Below are positions 41,411 through 51,347 of a stretch of DNA of 64,000 nucleotides, piece after piece; within the stretch, counting starts at the first letter, position 1, and each line of letters begins with the position of its first letter. The notes below the pieces were generated by a model. It was not told where the DNA came from and made no database searches. It saw only the letters and a program-made list of their open reading frames with translations. The position numbers and the translations under genes are program-made. This DNA is from DAINBT01 sp036732785 (lineage in GTDB: Bacteria; Planctomycetota; Phycisphaerae; Sedimentisphaerales; SM23-30), in NCBI GenBank assembly GCA_964537505.1, contig CAZICK010000006.1, positions 1 to 64,000 of the forward strand. Reading direction: 5' to 3'.

Positions 41411-44400
41411 ATGACAGCGTTTGGCAGTTATGAAACTGTTCGTGAAATTTCCCGTAGTGGGTTTTCAACAGTATTTTCCGCACGGGCAACCAGGGGAGAT
41501 ACTGCGGACAAATATGCCGTCAAAGTTTTCCAGCCCATCGCCGGCGCCGCCGACAAAACATCCTTACAGTCTGAATCCCAGTTGTTCCTGGAAGCCGCCG
41601 GTATCCAACAGAAGCTCGCTACTCATAGCGCCGGATATTGGGCGCCAATACATGAGACTGGAACCACCTCTGATGGTGATTTCTATGTCACTGACTATTT
41701 CCCGCGTTCACTCCAGCAATTGATTTACGGGCGAGTCAAACTCCCCGGTGCGGCTCTCCATACGATAATTGATTCGGTAGTCAAGGCGCTGCTTGAGCTA
41801 AAACGCTTTTGTGATCAGCCGCATGGCAACCTCAAGCCTGCCAATGTGCTTATTGCCGGCGAAGGCGGTGTTGACAGACTCAAAATAGTATTAACCGACC
41901 CGCTTCCTGCCAAACGTATTGATGCCAGAAGAGATCAGGTTGCCGATTTCCACGGGATCGGCGAGCTGATTTACCAGTTGGTGACACACCGACCGTTCAG
42001 TTCAGTAGGAGGTTGGCCTGTCTCCGATTCTCCTGAATGGAATCGCCTCGGCAAACAGGGCCAGGTCTGGCGTGCTCTATGCAATCGCCTGCTTACCCCA
42101 CATCTTGAGCCGGAATCTCTGACGCTTGAGGATGTCGAACAAAAGCTTTCCGAACTGCGCATCACGAAAGTTATGTCGTCACGTTTGCTCGTTGTGGCGG
42201 CGATCGTCGTCTTCGCACTTGCCATAACAGCGGTAATGGTAATTAAGTGGATGACGCCTCCTCCTCCGCCGCCGCCCATACAACAGGAAGAATGGAGCAG
42301 CTTGTGCCTGGATTATTACCATTGGATAGCAAGGTTGCAGGACGACCAGGCTGTTCGAGACAGGTGGAGTGTTAACCCCCTTCTCAAACAAGAGGTTCTG
42401 GCACGTATAGGCACACGAAAAACCGCTGGAATCGAACTGGACCCACGCAAAATATCGGGGCGAGATGATTCCCTGACGGAACTTGCCGATTATTCCTCAG
42501 CTAAACTGGACCCCGATCAGGCCAAAAAGGCCCTTGAAGCCTATAATGCGATAAAAGAGATTAAGAATGTTATCAGAGGTCCGTTTGTGGATGATATAGA
42601 AAAAATATCCAGAAAATGGGCCGAGGACAAGGATCGTGGCTGGAGTTCACATAGTCAAACGCTCGATTCACTTATCTCCTCATTTAATGATAGCATAAAA
42701 TCTTCTCCACAGCCCTGCCAGGAACTGATCTCCACTGTCGATAGGTTTCTTAAGGTGGCGGCGGTAGTTTGTAAGGTAGAGCAATTGTGGGCTAATGCCA
42801 GACGCATGGAAGGTATGATTGCACAGGAATATAACGAGCAGAAAGAATCCAAACTGTTGGCGATCAGTAAGGCCGGAAATTTTGACGATTTGCAGGAAAA
42901 AATTGTGGAGTATGGTAATTGGATACCCACCATATCCAAAAGTGCCACCGAATGGTTCTATGCAATTAAACAAATGGTTTTCCTCTCCGGTGTAATAAAC
43001 AAGGAATGGGAGAATCGACGAGAAGAAATCCTGGCCCAGGTCAAACTTCAAAATCTTGAACGCGATCCCAAGTTATATATCGAGCTTCGTGATAAAGTCG
43101 AACGGCTTTCGGAGTTTTTCAGATTTCTTGATAATGATAAAGAATTGCCAAAAAAATTCGTGATTGAGCCAAAAACGGATTTAGCCAAAAATTGGCACGA
43201 CGTACTTGTAGAAATGATTAATGCACAAAGGGAAACTACCCTTAAAGCGGCCATTGACGATATGTTAGTGGACGACGAGACGGTCCGACTTAAAGACCCG
43301 GATAAATGGGAAAAACTCTGCCTCGCCTATCGGCAGTTGCATCAGGATGCCGGCAGCCTGATCTTGGATTATAGCACTATTATCGACCGTCTTGAAGCGT
43401 TTTATCAACTTGACGGCAGGCCGTCAGAAGGGGCGACAACTGTTAGGGAATTATTTGACAAGTGGAGCGGCCATGCCGTGTTTGAAAATTCTCAGGTAGG
43501 GCAGGCTTTTGGATCGGCAAATAAACGCGTTAATGAACTCCTCGATGTATATACGAAAACTGATAGGCGGCAACTGCTGAATTTGGCCGGTGTGACCAGT
43601 CAGAAGCCTGAGATTGTTTATGCCGCCTGGCGTAAGATAGGTGAACTTACGAACCCGCCCTGGCCTAATACCGAAGATGAGCTTAAACGCGATGATGAAA
43701 TACGCCAAGTCCTAAAGGACCTTTATAACACAAATGTTTCGGATACCGTGCGCAGGGATTCGCTTTTGCAGGAGCTGGACGAGCAAAAAACGCGGCGACG
43801 AATAGTTTTTGAGTTTGCTAGGCTCGGTTCGTATCCGGACCGGATCGCTCAATACGCAAGCAACCTGGAAGGTGAGACAATTCTCAATCAATCTGGTGAT
43901 TATGTCGCACGCTTAAAAAATGATATTCAAAGCCTGTCGCCGGATGCCCAGATCAAAAAGCTGCAGGACGCAACTCAATTGACGGTGAAGCTACTAAACT
44001 ATCTTGAAAGCGATCAGTGGAAAAACGTTAATAAGACATTTTTCATAAATAATAGTGATACATACCGTAAGTTTTCCGGGACAGCTACAAGCCAGACCTA
44101 TAATGATTGGCTCACAGAGGTCGAAGATTACGAAATTATATCTGATCCACGTGACGAATGGCCGGAGATAGTAAAAGTTATTGAAGGTGCGGTCGCCCAG
44201 ATGCCGCCAGATTTTGATCGTGCTGGTTTCGAGACGAAATTTGGCCAGGCCAGGAAAATGATCGCCGCACTTGAAGACAAAAACAAGATACCTGCCATTG
44301 TTAAGAACAAGAACGAGATTCTGCTGGCTGAGGGTTCTTTAAGGGAACTCTTAAACACGATAAAACCCACTCAGGAACGTATCGATAAATTCCTGGAAGA

Positions 44401-47400
44401 AGTCAGACTTGGCAGCGATATTCCTGCTGTATTTAAAGATGATATTTGGCAAAAGGTTTATTCGGCCCTTAAAAGAGATCTACGCCCTGATCCGAGCTTC
44501 TGGTCTTTGAAGATAAAGGTTGAAGCTGCCAGAGAAGGTTTAATAGCGTTGAACGATAAATTCCCGCCGGCTTCAGTAACGCCGCCTGCTGATAAGACAT
44601 GGATCAAGAATCTCATTAAATTGGCGGACGATGCGCACCAGCGGATATTGCGTGATGTGGTCGGTAAAATAAAGTTGGACGACTCTTACCCAGATCTCCA
44701 GGATACGCAATTCCTGGCCCAAATACGCGACATGACGGAAAATTACCGGAAATGGCATGAGTTGAACGCTCTTATAGCTGATTTCAACGATATTGACGAG
44801 CGTCTTGACTTATTCTATTTGCTGGATGACAAATCAAAGGAAGATGACAAGACCGTCGAACAGTTATATAGCACGTGGAAAGAACACAACCTGATTAAGC
44901 TGAAAGATACCGGGGTTGAAGCGGAGCTTGCGCCTGTCATTAAACGTATCGAACAGGCAACTGGCATAAACCGCCAGGAAGATCGGGAAACCCTTGTAAA
45001 ATTGGCACTTGTCCCGGAACAGAACCCCGATGCTGTTTACGCGGCCTGGCGCAGGTTGGGTACGCTTAGCGAACCGCAATGGCCCAATACCCAACAGCAC
45101 AGAGACGAAGACAGAGAGATTCGCAAGATACTTGCCCGCCGGTACCAGTCGGTAGAAGTGGAAACACGCAAGAACGTGTTGGTTGAAGAACTAAACCAGC
45201 AGGGCCGACGGCGTGATACAATATTCGAGAAGGCCCAAATCTCCCGGCTGCAGGTTGTAATTGCACAGGCAGCCGAGCAGACCGGCGACAGGATTCTCGC
45301 CCTGTTCCCCGCGTTTTCCAATGCCCAACTCAGCAATAACGATGATCTTGAAAATCTTGTGCGTATTAGTGAACTGGCTGAAAAACTCAAAACGTTTATC
45401 GAGAGAGACTGGGCCGATAAGGTTGATCGGCAACTGTTCATGGCGGAAAGTGACATACATCGCGATTTTGATGGAAAGGCTACCGGCGAAACATTTCTCG
45501 CATGGCTCCGGGAGGCTGAGAATTATGTCAAATTGGAATCGGACCCGCGAGGACAGCGTGAGGATTGGGACAAAAGAATCACGCAGATCGATCAGTTGAT
45601 CGGGCAGCTATTACAGATTAAGCCCAAGCGCGCCGAAGAATTACGCAATGAATCTAAACCCTGGAATGAAAAGGTTGAACAGTTGTGGCAACTGCCGGCG
45701 GTCCAGAAAAATAAAGATACCCTCGATAAGTTGGTTAAGGACTATGATAATGGACTGCAGGGTTTTAAACTGGACGTCCAAAAAGAACTGGAATCACCGG
45801 AACAGTGGCTTACGCGAATAAGAGAACATGTTGTAAAAACTTCCTCGAAAGTAATTAATACAGAATGGATCGAGCGCCGGGACTATCTGATTAGTAATGT
45901 CACTGTCCAGCAAATGGCTGCGGATAATTGGAAATTGTATCTGCAAAAACGGGGCAAAATGGATACGCTCGAATTGTTCCTCAAATCACTCGACGATGAA
46001 AACAATCTGCCGGGGGAGTTCCCAGACGTGCCGCAGAGTGTTTCGCGCAAAGAATGGTATAACCCTATAAAAAAATCTTTAGCTGTTAAAAGGGAGGATG
46101 TTCTGGGCAATGCTTTAAGGCAGATTTCCTGGGTTGACGGTGCCCCCGGCACATCGGTGGAAGATTTTATGAAGAGCGCCCAATGGACGCAACTCAGTGA
46201 AAAATATAAACAATGGCGCCAGGACGCGGGCCAATTAGCGGTGGATTTTTCTGATATTGAGGATTGGCTCAATCTGGGATATCAGCTTGATGAACTCCCA
46301 CCCGACCGTCAGGGAACTATTAGTGACATATATAACAAATGGATGAACCGAGACGCCTTTAAGGAATCAAAAACCGAAGTCACTCTTATCGTAAACAGAA
46401 TAGAACAACTCAGGAAAACAGCGTCCGAAATGGATGGCCAAAAAATAGCCGACCTTGCCGGAAACATCGCAGACGCAAGCGATCCCCTTGCTTATCCGGA
46501 ACAAATAATAGCTGTCTGGCGAAAACTGGGCGAAATTACCGATTGGCCCGCTCATCCGAACGATTTGAAGCTCGCACTCGACTTGCGCAAAGCATTGCGT
46601 AAGTTGATCATGGAAAAAATGGACAATGCCGCCCGGAAGCAGGCTTTTTCCCGGGAGCTTCAGGATGAAGGACTGAACCGCTGGCAGAAATGTTTTAATA
46701 ATATATGCTCGAAAGATCAAAGCGATCGTGAAAAATTGATCGGAGAAACGGTTGCCCTGAAAGACGAATTCGTTGAAGACAACAGTAAGTTGAGCACAAA
46801 AAGCCGATTTAACATAATGATTTATGACCGATCTATGAAAAAACTGGACGAACAGGCCGCCCTGGAAGAAATTAAAAGCGTAGATCAACAAGTGGAAGAA
46901 TTATATAAAGGGGTGGAAAAGCCACAAGCGGTACAGAATTTTCTTGTCGATTTGCGTGCCTTGCTGGAGGAAGAAAGTAAAGACGATCTGGCCGAAGCAT
47001 TGAAAAGGGCCGGTCCGATGAAAAATGGCAGGAATTGGCAGGCGAAAGTTTCCGACGACAGCGAGCGTGTTGAGTACACATGGAAAGACCATAACCTTAC
47101 TTTTGTGAATGTAAACGACACTTGTTATCTTTGTACTACGGAAGTCTCTCTTGGTTTGCTTGTCGATGTGATTGATGCCGAAAACAAATGGGCCGAGATT
47201 AAAAAACTGCTTCCAGAGAAAGTAGAAGGGAAAATGAAGGAGAGTCCCTGGGTGTGGAACTGGTCCAGGAGCAGAACGAAGATTGTCAAAAATTCGAGCT
47301 GGCTGAATAATTTCGATCATCAGATGGTTAAGCGGGGTAGCTTATCAGCCCAGCAGATTGAAATGGGCAATATCACAAAGGAAGGTCTCTACCCCGAAAA

Positions 47401-48100
47401 AATGGAGGTGCAGGAACCCTGTCCCGCCCACCCTATGCAGAACATCTCAGTGGAGGCCGCCCTTTATTTTGCGCAATTGACAGGCTGCCGGCTGCCGACG
47501 GTGGCCGATTGGCAGGCGGCGTACAAAACGGTCAAAGACTTCCCGGATGACAGTTGGAATCGGCGGGACCAAACCTGGGATCAATATAAGCAGCATCTCG
47601 CCGGTATCAGCAAAATTTGGAAAGATAAAATGTATCCCGGCTATAATCTACTTCCCTGGCCCGATTCAGGGGTATTCAAACGAGATACACAACACACCGC
47701 CGGAGATGCTGAGTCTGCGGTGAAAGGAGATGATGGGGTGTTGTGGTTTGAAGAGGTTAACCAGGGAGCTGACACAAAAAGAACCTACAATTTTCATCAT
47801 TTGGTTGGAAATGTGGCTGAATTTGTTTACGAAGGATATGCCGACCTGGACAAAATGACGGAAACAACCGATTTTAATACCGAAAAAGTGCGGGATTTTC
47901 TTAATAACAATCCTAATGTTTACGTGATCGGCGCTTCTGCCTTGTCACCATCGATCGTTAAACCGGACGAACCGTACGAAGCAGAAAAACACGATGAAAT
48001 ATATTCGGATGTTGGTTTCCGATTGGCGTTTACCTCGCCGAGAGAGAAACTCAACATGAAACTAAGACGCCTCTTGGGGCAATCGTACCTCACAAATTGA
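41411..48100 (+). CDS. Giant T6SS-locus membrane protein: pseudokinase, TM, long repeats, FGE/SUMF1-like C-terminus
   Basis: 2,229 residues, AAGGAAAT before the ATG. N-terminus (about 1-250): kinase-like fold with YAVKVF (Lys near 37) but HGNLKPANVL (about 138) in place of HRD and LTDPLP in place of DFG, so catalysis is doubtful. One TM helix (about 260-281) is followed by a Pro run, then about 1,600 charged helical residues. Three long homologous units, recognised by AAWRKIGELTNPPWPN (about 737), AAWRRLGTLSEPQWPN (about 1,210) and AVWRKLGEITDWP (about 1,700), recur every 470-490 residues. About 1,885-2,220 is a formylglycine-generating-enzyme/SUMF1-like fold (LTFVNVNDTCYLCTTEVSLG, GCRLPTVADWQAAY, HLVGNVAEFV, DVGFRLAF). 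Type II topology would put repeats and FGE domain in the periplasm. Related T6SS regulators (PpkA, TagQRST) suggest a sensing or scaffold role; function unknown. Confidence 0.7.
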   Translation: MTAFGSYETVREISRSGFSTVFSARATRGDTADKYAVKVFQPIAGAADKTSLQSESQLFLEAAGIQQKLATHSAGYWAPIHETGTTSDGDFYVTDYFPRSLQQLIYGRVKLPGAALHTIIDSVVKALLELKRFCDQPHGNLKPANVLIAGEGGVDRLKIVLTDPLPAKRIDARRDQVADFHGIGELIYQLVTHRPFSSVGGWPVSDSPEWNRLGKQGQVWRALCNRLLTPHLEPESLTLEDVEQKLSELRITKVMSSRLLVVAAIVVFALAITAVMVIKWMTPPPPPPPIQQEEWSSLCLDYYHWIARLQDDQAVRDRWSVNPLLKQEVLARIGTRKTAGIELDPRKISGRDDSLTELADYSSAKLDPDQAKKALEAYNAIKEIKNVIRGPFVDDIEKISRKWAEDKDRGWSSHSQTLDSLISSFNDSIKSSPQPCQELISTVDRFLKVAAVVCKVEQLWANARRMEGMIAQEYNEQKESKLLAISKAGNFDDLQEKIVEYGNWIPTISKSATEWFYAIKQMVFLSGVINKEWENRREEILAQVKLQNLERDPKLYIELRDKVERLSEFFRFLDNDKELPKKFVIEPKTDLAKNWHDVLVEMINAQRETTLKAAIDDMLVDDETVRLKDPDKWEKLCLAYRQLHQDAGSLILDYSTIIDRLEAFYQLDGRPSEGATTVRELFDKWSGHAVFENSQVGQAFGSANKRVNELLDVYTKTDRRQLLNLAGVTSQKPEIVYAAWRKIGELTNPPWPNTEDELKRDDEIRQVLKDLYNTNVSDTVRRDSLLQELDEQKTRRRIVFEFARLGSYPDRIAQYASNLEGETILNQSGDYVARLKNDIQSLSPDAQIKKLQDATQLTVKLLNYLESDQWKNVNKTFFINNSDTYRKFSGTATSQTYNDWLTEVEDYEIISDPRDEWPEIVKVIEGAVAQMPPDFDRAGFETKFGQARKMIAALEDKNKIPAIVKNKNEILLAEGSLRELLNTIKPTQERIDKFLEEVRLGSDIPAVFKDDIWQKVYSALKRDLRPDPSFWSLKIKVEAAREGLIALNDKFPPASVTPPADKTWIKNLIKLADDAHQRILRDVVGKIKLDDSYPDLQDTQFLAQIRDMTENYRKWHELNALIADFNDIDERLDLFYLLDDKSKEDDKTVEQLYSTWKEHNLIKLKDTGVEAELAPVIKRIEQATGINRQEDRETLVKLALVPEQNPDAVYAAWRRLGTLSEPQWPNTQQHRDEDREIRKILARRYQSVEVETRKNVLVEELNQQGRRRDTIFEKAQISRLQVVIAQAAEQTGDRILALFPAFSNAQLSNNDDLENLVRISELAEKLKTFIERDWADKVDRQLFMAESDIHRDFDGKATGETFLAWLREAENYVKLESDPRGQREDWDKRITQIDQLIGQLLQIKPKRAEELRNESKPWNEKVEQLWQLPAVQKNKDTLDKLVKDYDNGLQGFKLDVQKELESPEQWLTRIREHVVKTSSKVINTEWIERRDYLISNVTVQQMAADNWKLYLQKRGKMDTLELFLKSLDDENNLPGEFPDVPQSVSRKEWYNPIKKSLAVKREDVLGNALRQISWVDGAPGTSVEDFMKSAQWTQLSEKYKQWRQDAGQLAVDFSDIEDWLNLGYQLDELPPDRQGTISDIYNKWMNRDAFKESKTEVTLIVNRIEQLRKTASEMDGQKIADLAGNIADASDPLAYPEQIIAVWRKLGEITDWPAHPNDLKLALDLRKALRKLIMEKMDNAARKQAFSRELQDEGLNRWQKCFNNICSKDQSDREKLIGETVALKDEFVEDNSKLSTKSRFNIMIYDRSMKKLDEQAALEEIKSVDQQVEELYKGVEKPQAVQNFLVDLRALLEEESKDDLAEALKRAGPMKNGRNWQAKVSDDSERVEYTWKDHNLTFVNVNDTCYLCTTEVSLGLLVDVIDAENKWAEIKKLLPEKVEGKMKESPWVWNWSRSRTKIVKNSSWLNNFDHQMVKRGSLSAQQIEMGNITKEGLYPEKMEVQEPCPAHPMQNISVEAALYFAQLTGCRLPTVADWQAAYKTVKDFPDDSWNRRDQTWDQYKQHLAGISKIWKDKMYPGYNLLPWPDSGVFKRDTQHTAGDAESAVKGDDGVLWFEEVNQGADTKRTYNFHHLVGNVAEFVYEGYADLDKMTETTDFNTEKVRDFLNNNPNVYVIGASALSPSIVKPDEPYEAEKHDEIYSDVGFRLAFTSPREKLNMKLRRLLGQSYLTN

Positions 48101-48172
48101 CGAATTTGCTTGGACTTGACGTCAGCGTCAGATTTAGTCTCTTACAACTTGTAATTGTTTATTTACACGTCC

Positions 48173-48442
48173 TCAATAATTGGATGGCCGATTATTGACA
48201 GCCAGCCGAATATCGCTTTTTTGTTTGGCCAGCATAACCGGATGGTTGGCGACGATCATTGTTCCCAGGGCATCACCAGCGGCCAGAGACAAGTTTGGAG
48301 GATGTGCAACTGAAAACATTTCCGGTTGACCGGATGCCGGGACTAACAATGGCGAACTCGAACAGCCGACAACGAACAACCATGCTGTTAGACAAACACC
48401 GACTAATAACAATTTGCCGTAAGTTCTTTTGCGTATAACCAT
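48173..48442 (-). CDS. Small lipoprotein of unknown function
   Basis: 89 residues on the minus strand, convergent with the giant gene. AGGAGG sits 8 nt before the ATG. Basic start (MVIRKRTYGK), hydrophobic core and lipobox FVVGC (Cys27), followed by SSS. The mature 62 residues match no family I know. It interrupts the otherwise plus-strand T6SS locus. Confidence 0.7.
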   Translation of the reverse strand: MVIRKRTYGKLLLVGVCLTAWLFVVGCSSSPLLVPASGQPEMFSVAHPPNLSLAAGDALGTMIVANHPVMLAKQKSDIRLAVNNRPSNY

Positions 48443-48813
48443 AGTGGCTACCTCCTTCTAATCGTCATAATTTTACATAATCGCATACGTACTCTACTAT
48501 ACTGTCTAAAACCTAAAATATAAAACGGCTTGAGGCAAATCAGTCAGGCTGTTTTTCCCCGGTTTTTAAAGACAAATAGCTGTAACTACTTGTAAATAAA
48601 GATAATATAAAAATAACATTTTGTCGGCAACAGACCGGAAAAATGCAGTAACCGGCCGGTCTTATCGGTCTGACTTATTTGGTCCTACCGAGAGCTAATT
48701 TTGTATAAGTCCTTGTCGCAAAAGATGTTATGGCAGTGGATATGCGTTTTGAACAGAATTCCAGCAGTCCCGATCAAATAGACTTGCCAGTGCAGATTGG
48801 TCTCAAATAAGAC

Positions 48814-48842
48814 TTGAGATTGTGGCCGATAGGTCGTATAAT
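48814..48842 (+). promoter_or_regulatory. Strong sigma-70-type promoter for the tssK-tssL-tssM operon
   Basis: TTGAGA (48814-48819), exact 17-bp spacer, perfect TATAAT (48837-48842). Its -10 abuts an inverted repeat at 48843-48895. The expected transcript start is near 48849. Confidence 0.7.
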
Positions 48843-48895
48843 CTCCCGTTGCAGGTTCTTATGAGAGGGAAGTTAACTTCATATAAGAACGGGAG
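48843..48895 (+). promoter_or_regulatory. Nested inverted repeat linking the promoter and ribosome site of the second T6SS operon
   Basis: CTCCCGTT (48843-48850) pairs with AACGGGAG (48888-48895), whose GGGAG is the ribosome site of the next gene. Inside, TTCTTAT (48856-48862) pairs with ATAAGAA (48883-48889), and a perfect palindrome GAAGTTAACTTC lies at 48869-48880. As DNA it could be an operator between -10 and gene start; as RNA, the inner stem would close directly before the ribosome site. Confidence 0.6.
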
Positions 48896-48904
48896 TTGAG
48901 TATT

Positions 48905-49831
48905 TTGGCTGCTTATTTACCACATAAATTGAAAGATGTTATCGCAACGGCAAATCGGCTTCACATGATTCAGGTGGATCTTGCCGAGGAGACCGATCAG
49001 GTCCGAAGGGAGCAACTTAACGAAGAAATTGAACGAACCTTAGCAAAAATCGTTCCTGAGCAGCGTCGGGCATTTCTAGAGGAGTTGAGGGACAGGTTCC
49101 CCTGTTGGGAAAAAACTCTCGCCGGGGGGCCACAGGCCGCAGCAGCCGTTGAGCACACAGCAACATCCCAAAATCAGCTAAACGATCCGGAGTTCCTTGT
49201 GGAAAAATTAGCCGGCGTTGTCTCGTCGCTTACTGAAGCAAAAAAACAATTGCTTGTTGAGAAACTGAGGGAATCAGGCTTGCTGCCGGACATTGGCCGC
49301 GATTGGCCGCAGTCATGCTCGAAACGACTGCAGAAAATAATGTCTCTGTCAGACGAAACTGAGATTACCTCGGACCATATTGCACAACTCATAGCAATGA
49401 TGTTTGATTTTGTCACAAAACTCGACCCTCTAATATGGAGTACGTGGCGAAAGGTCTCACCGCGATCATCAATCCGTTTTACCGGTGATCTTAAGGAAGT
49501 TATGCTTGGTGCCATCAGTCAGAAGAAAGATTTATCCGAATGTCAGGCCATGCTCGAAAAACTCCGTTGTCTCACAGCCGGAATTGTCTCAGCTTTTGGT
49601 CAGGCGGGAAACCAGTTTACCAGATATTATATGTCGAAGTTCTCCCCTTCTCAGATTTCATCAATGGTTGATATGGAGGGAGGAACGAAAATATGGGAAG
49701 CACGTGAGGTAAAATACTGGCGGAAGTACATCGAATTGGCTAACTCACTTAATGACGCATCGAGTGAAAACGAAATTATGGATCAGATTACGAAGTATGC
49801 CGAATCTTTGATGAAAGGTCTCGGTCGATGA
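48905..49831 (+). CDS. TagH/FHA C-terminal-domain-like T6SS protein lacking an FHA domain
   Basis: 308 residues from TTG 48905, chosen because GGGAG (48891-48895) is 9 nt upstream; TTG 48896 would be too close. Helical throughout, no TM. The C-terminal about 200 residues (FDFVTKLDPLIWSTWRKVSPRSSIRF..., LKEVMLGAISQKKDL, AIVSAFGQAGNQF-like GIVSAFGQAGNQF, KIWEAREVKYWRKY) look like the helical tail of T6SS FHA proteins (TagH), where FxxxQTxI and NPLKF motifs are diverged. The N-terminus has a coiled coil (EEIERTLAKIVPEQRRAFLEELRD) instead of an FHA domain. First gene of the tssK-L-M operon. Assignment is tentative. Confidence 0.45.
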   Translation: MAAYLPHKLKDVIATANRLHMIQVDLAEETDQVRREQLNEEIERTLAKIVPEQRRAFLEELRDRFPCWEKTLAGGPQAAAAVEHTATSQNQLNDPEFLVEKLAGVVSSLTEAKKQLLVEKLRESGLLPDIGRDWPQSCSKRLQKIMSLSDETEITSDHIAQLIAMMFDFVTKLDPLIWSTWRKVSPRSSIRFTGDLKEVMLGAISQKKDLSECQAMLEKLRCLTAGIVSAFGQAGNQFTRYYMSKFSPSQISSMVDMEGGTKIWEAREVKYWRKYIELANSLNDASSENEIMDQITKYAESLMKGLGR

Positions 49832-49889
49832 GGCAGGTATCCTAATGTTTGAACAACTACCACTTGGAACTGATCGAGGAGATTGATTT

Positions 49890-51260
49890 ATGGCCGGTTT
49901 TGGACAGGTTCATTGGCATGAGGGCTTGTTTCTTCGACCGCATCATCTGCAGTTGATGCAGCGGAGTATTCACGATCAGTTTATAACCGAACGACGTTTG
50001 GCCGGGGCTTACCCTTATGGCCTGATCGAGGCCAAGATATCAGACGACCAACTGGAAAACATGCGGGTCAGTTTCGATCGCTTGCGGATAATAATGCCCA
50101 GCGGGTTGATCGTGGGTGTACCGGAAAACGCACATCTTCCCTCGCTTGATATAAAGGAGGCATTTGGAACAGCCAGGGGACCTTTTACTGTCAGTATTGG
50201 AGTACCGTTATGGTACGCTTCACGAGGCAATACGCTTGATCGTGACAGTGGAGACGATTTCCGGGCCAAGCAGATATATCGAATTGTCGAAATCGAACGA
50301 ACCGACGAAAATAGCGGTGAAAGTCCTCAGACTATTCTCATTCGTCACATAAATGCCAGGCTTTTGCTCGACGGAGACGACCGCTCCGATATGGAAGTCT
50401 TGCCCCTGTTGAAAATTGCACCGGCTACGGGGGAAGCAGTTGGTATGCCACGGCAGGATACGTCGTTCATACCTCCCTGTTTCGCTGTAAGCGGTTCGCC
50501 TATCTTACGCGATATGGCTAGGGATTTGATCAATCAGGTTGAAGCCAGTCGCAAAGAATTGGTAATTCAACTGACACGTGGTGGTTTTAGTATTGATACA
50601 ATGCGTGGAGTACAGTTTGAGCAGATGCATCGATTGATGACGCTGAGTCGCTTTAGTGCACGCCTGACGCACTTTTTGCAGATCCCGACCATTGCACCGG
50701 CCGAGTTGTATCTCCATTTCCGCGAACTCTTGGCTGAATTGGCAGCTCTGCATCCTGATCGCGGTGAATTTGAAGTTGCACATTACGATCACGATAATCC
50801 CGCGATCTCTTTTAACGAACTTGGCATGAAGATCCGTTCGCTACTGAAAGGGGCCGTTGTAGCCAAGTTCCTCAAAATCCCATTTACTTTGAATCAGGAA
50901 CGCAAAATCCTGCTTGCTACGCTTACCGATGAGGCTCTTTCGCTTCCTAATGAGTATTTCCTTGGCATCAAAACCAGGGAAGATCCGCGAATCCTCGCGG
51001 AATTGATCGAAGACGGCAATAAATTTAAGCTTATGCCTGAGAGCCTTGTAGAACGCAGAGTCTTTGGAGTAAAACTTTCTGAGGAGCGACATCCACCAAT
51101 GGAACTTCCTTCGCATGTGGGCCTTCATTATTTTCGGCTCAACCGGGAGGAAAGTGCTCGTATGTGGGAGCGGGTTCAGCAGGAAAAAATCCTGGCTGTT
51201 CGCTGGCCTGAAATCGAATCTGCCGACTTTGAAATTACCTTGTATATGACCGTTCCATAG
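49890..51260 (+). CDS. tssK: T6SS baseplate-membrane connector TssK (VasE/ImpJ)
   Basis: 456 residues, standard length. TssK trimers tie the TssFGE wedges to the TssJLM membrane complex. Diagnostic start: VHWHEGLFLRPHHLQ (about 6-20), then RPYGLIEAKI-type (YPYGLIEAKISDDQL), LPSGLIVGVPEN-like and a C-terminal LPSHVGLHYFRLNRE. GAGGAG is 8-13 nt before the ATG. It lies 58 nt after the preceding gene. Confidence 0.96.
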   Translation: MAGFGQVHWHEGLFLRPHHLQLMQRSIHDQFITERRLAGAYPYGLIEAKISDDQLENMRVSFDRLRIIMPSGLIVGVPENAHLPSLDIKEAFGTARGPFTVSIGVPLWYASRGNTLDRDSGDDFRAKQIYRIVEIERTDENSGESPQTILIRHINARLLLDGDDRSDMEVLPLLKIAPATGEAVGMPRQDTSFIPPCFAVSGSPILRDMARDLINQVEASRKELVIQLTRGGFSIDTMRGVQFEQMHRLMTLSRFSARLTHFLQIPTIAPAELYLHFRELLAELAALHPDRGEFEVAHYDHDNPAISFNELGMKIRSLLKGAVVAKFLKIPFTLNQERKILLATLTDEALSLPNEYFLGIKTREDPRILAELIEDGNKFKLMPESLVERRVFGVKLSEERHPPMELPSHVGLHYFRLNREESARMWERVQQEKILAVRWPEIESADFEITLYMTVP

Positions 51261-51347
51261 CAGACCTTTACAATTGGACCTGCCGGGAATTATCATACCC
51301 GTTGGGTATAGACCAGGAGCCTTCTCGCGATAATTGAGGTGCTGATT

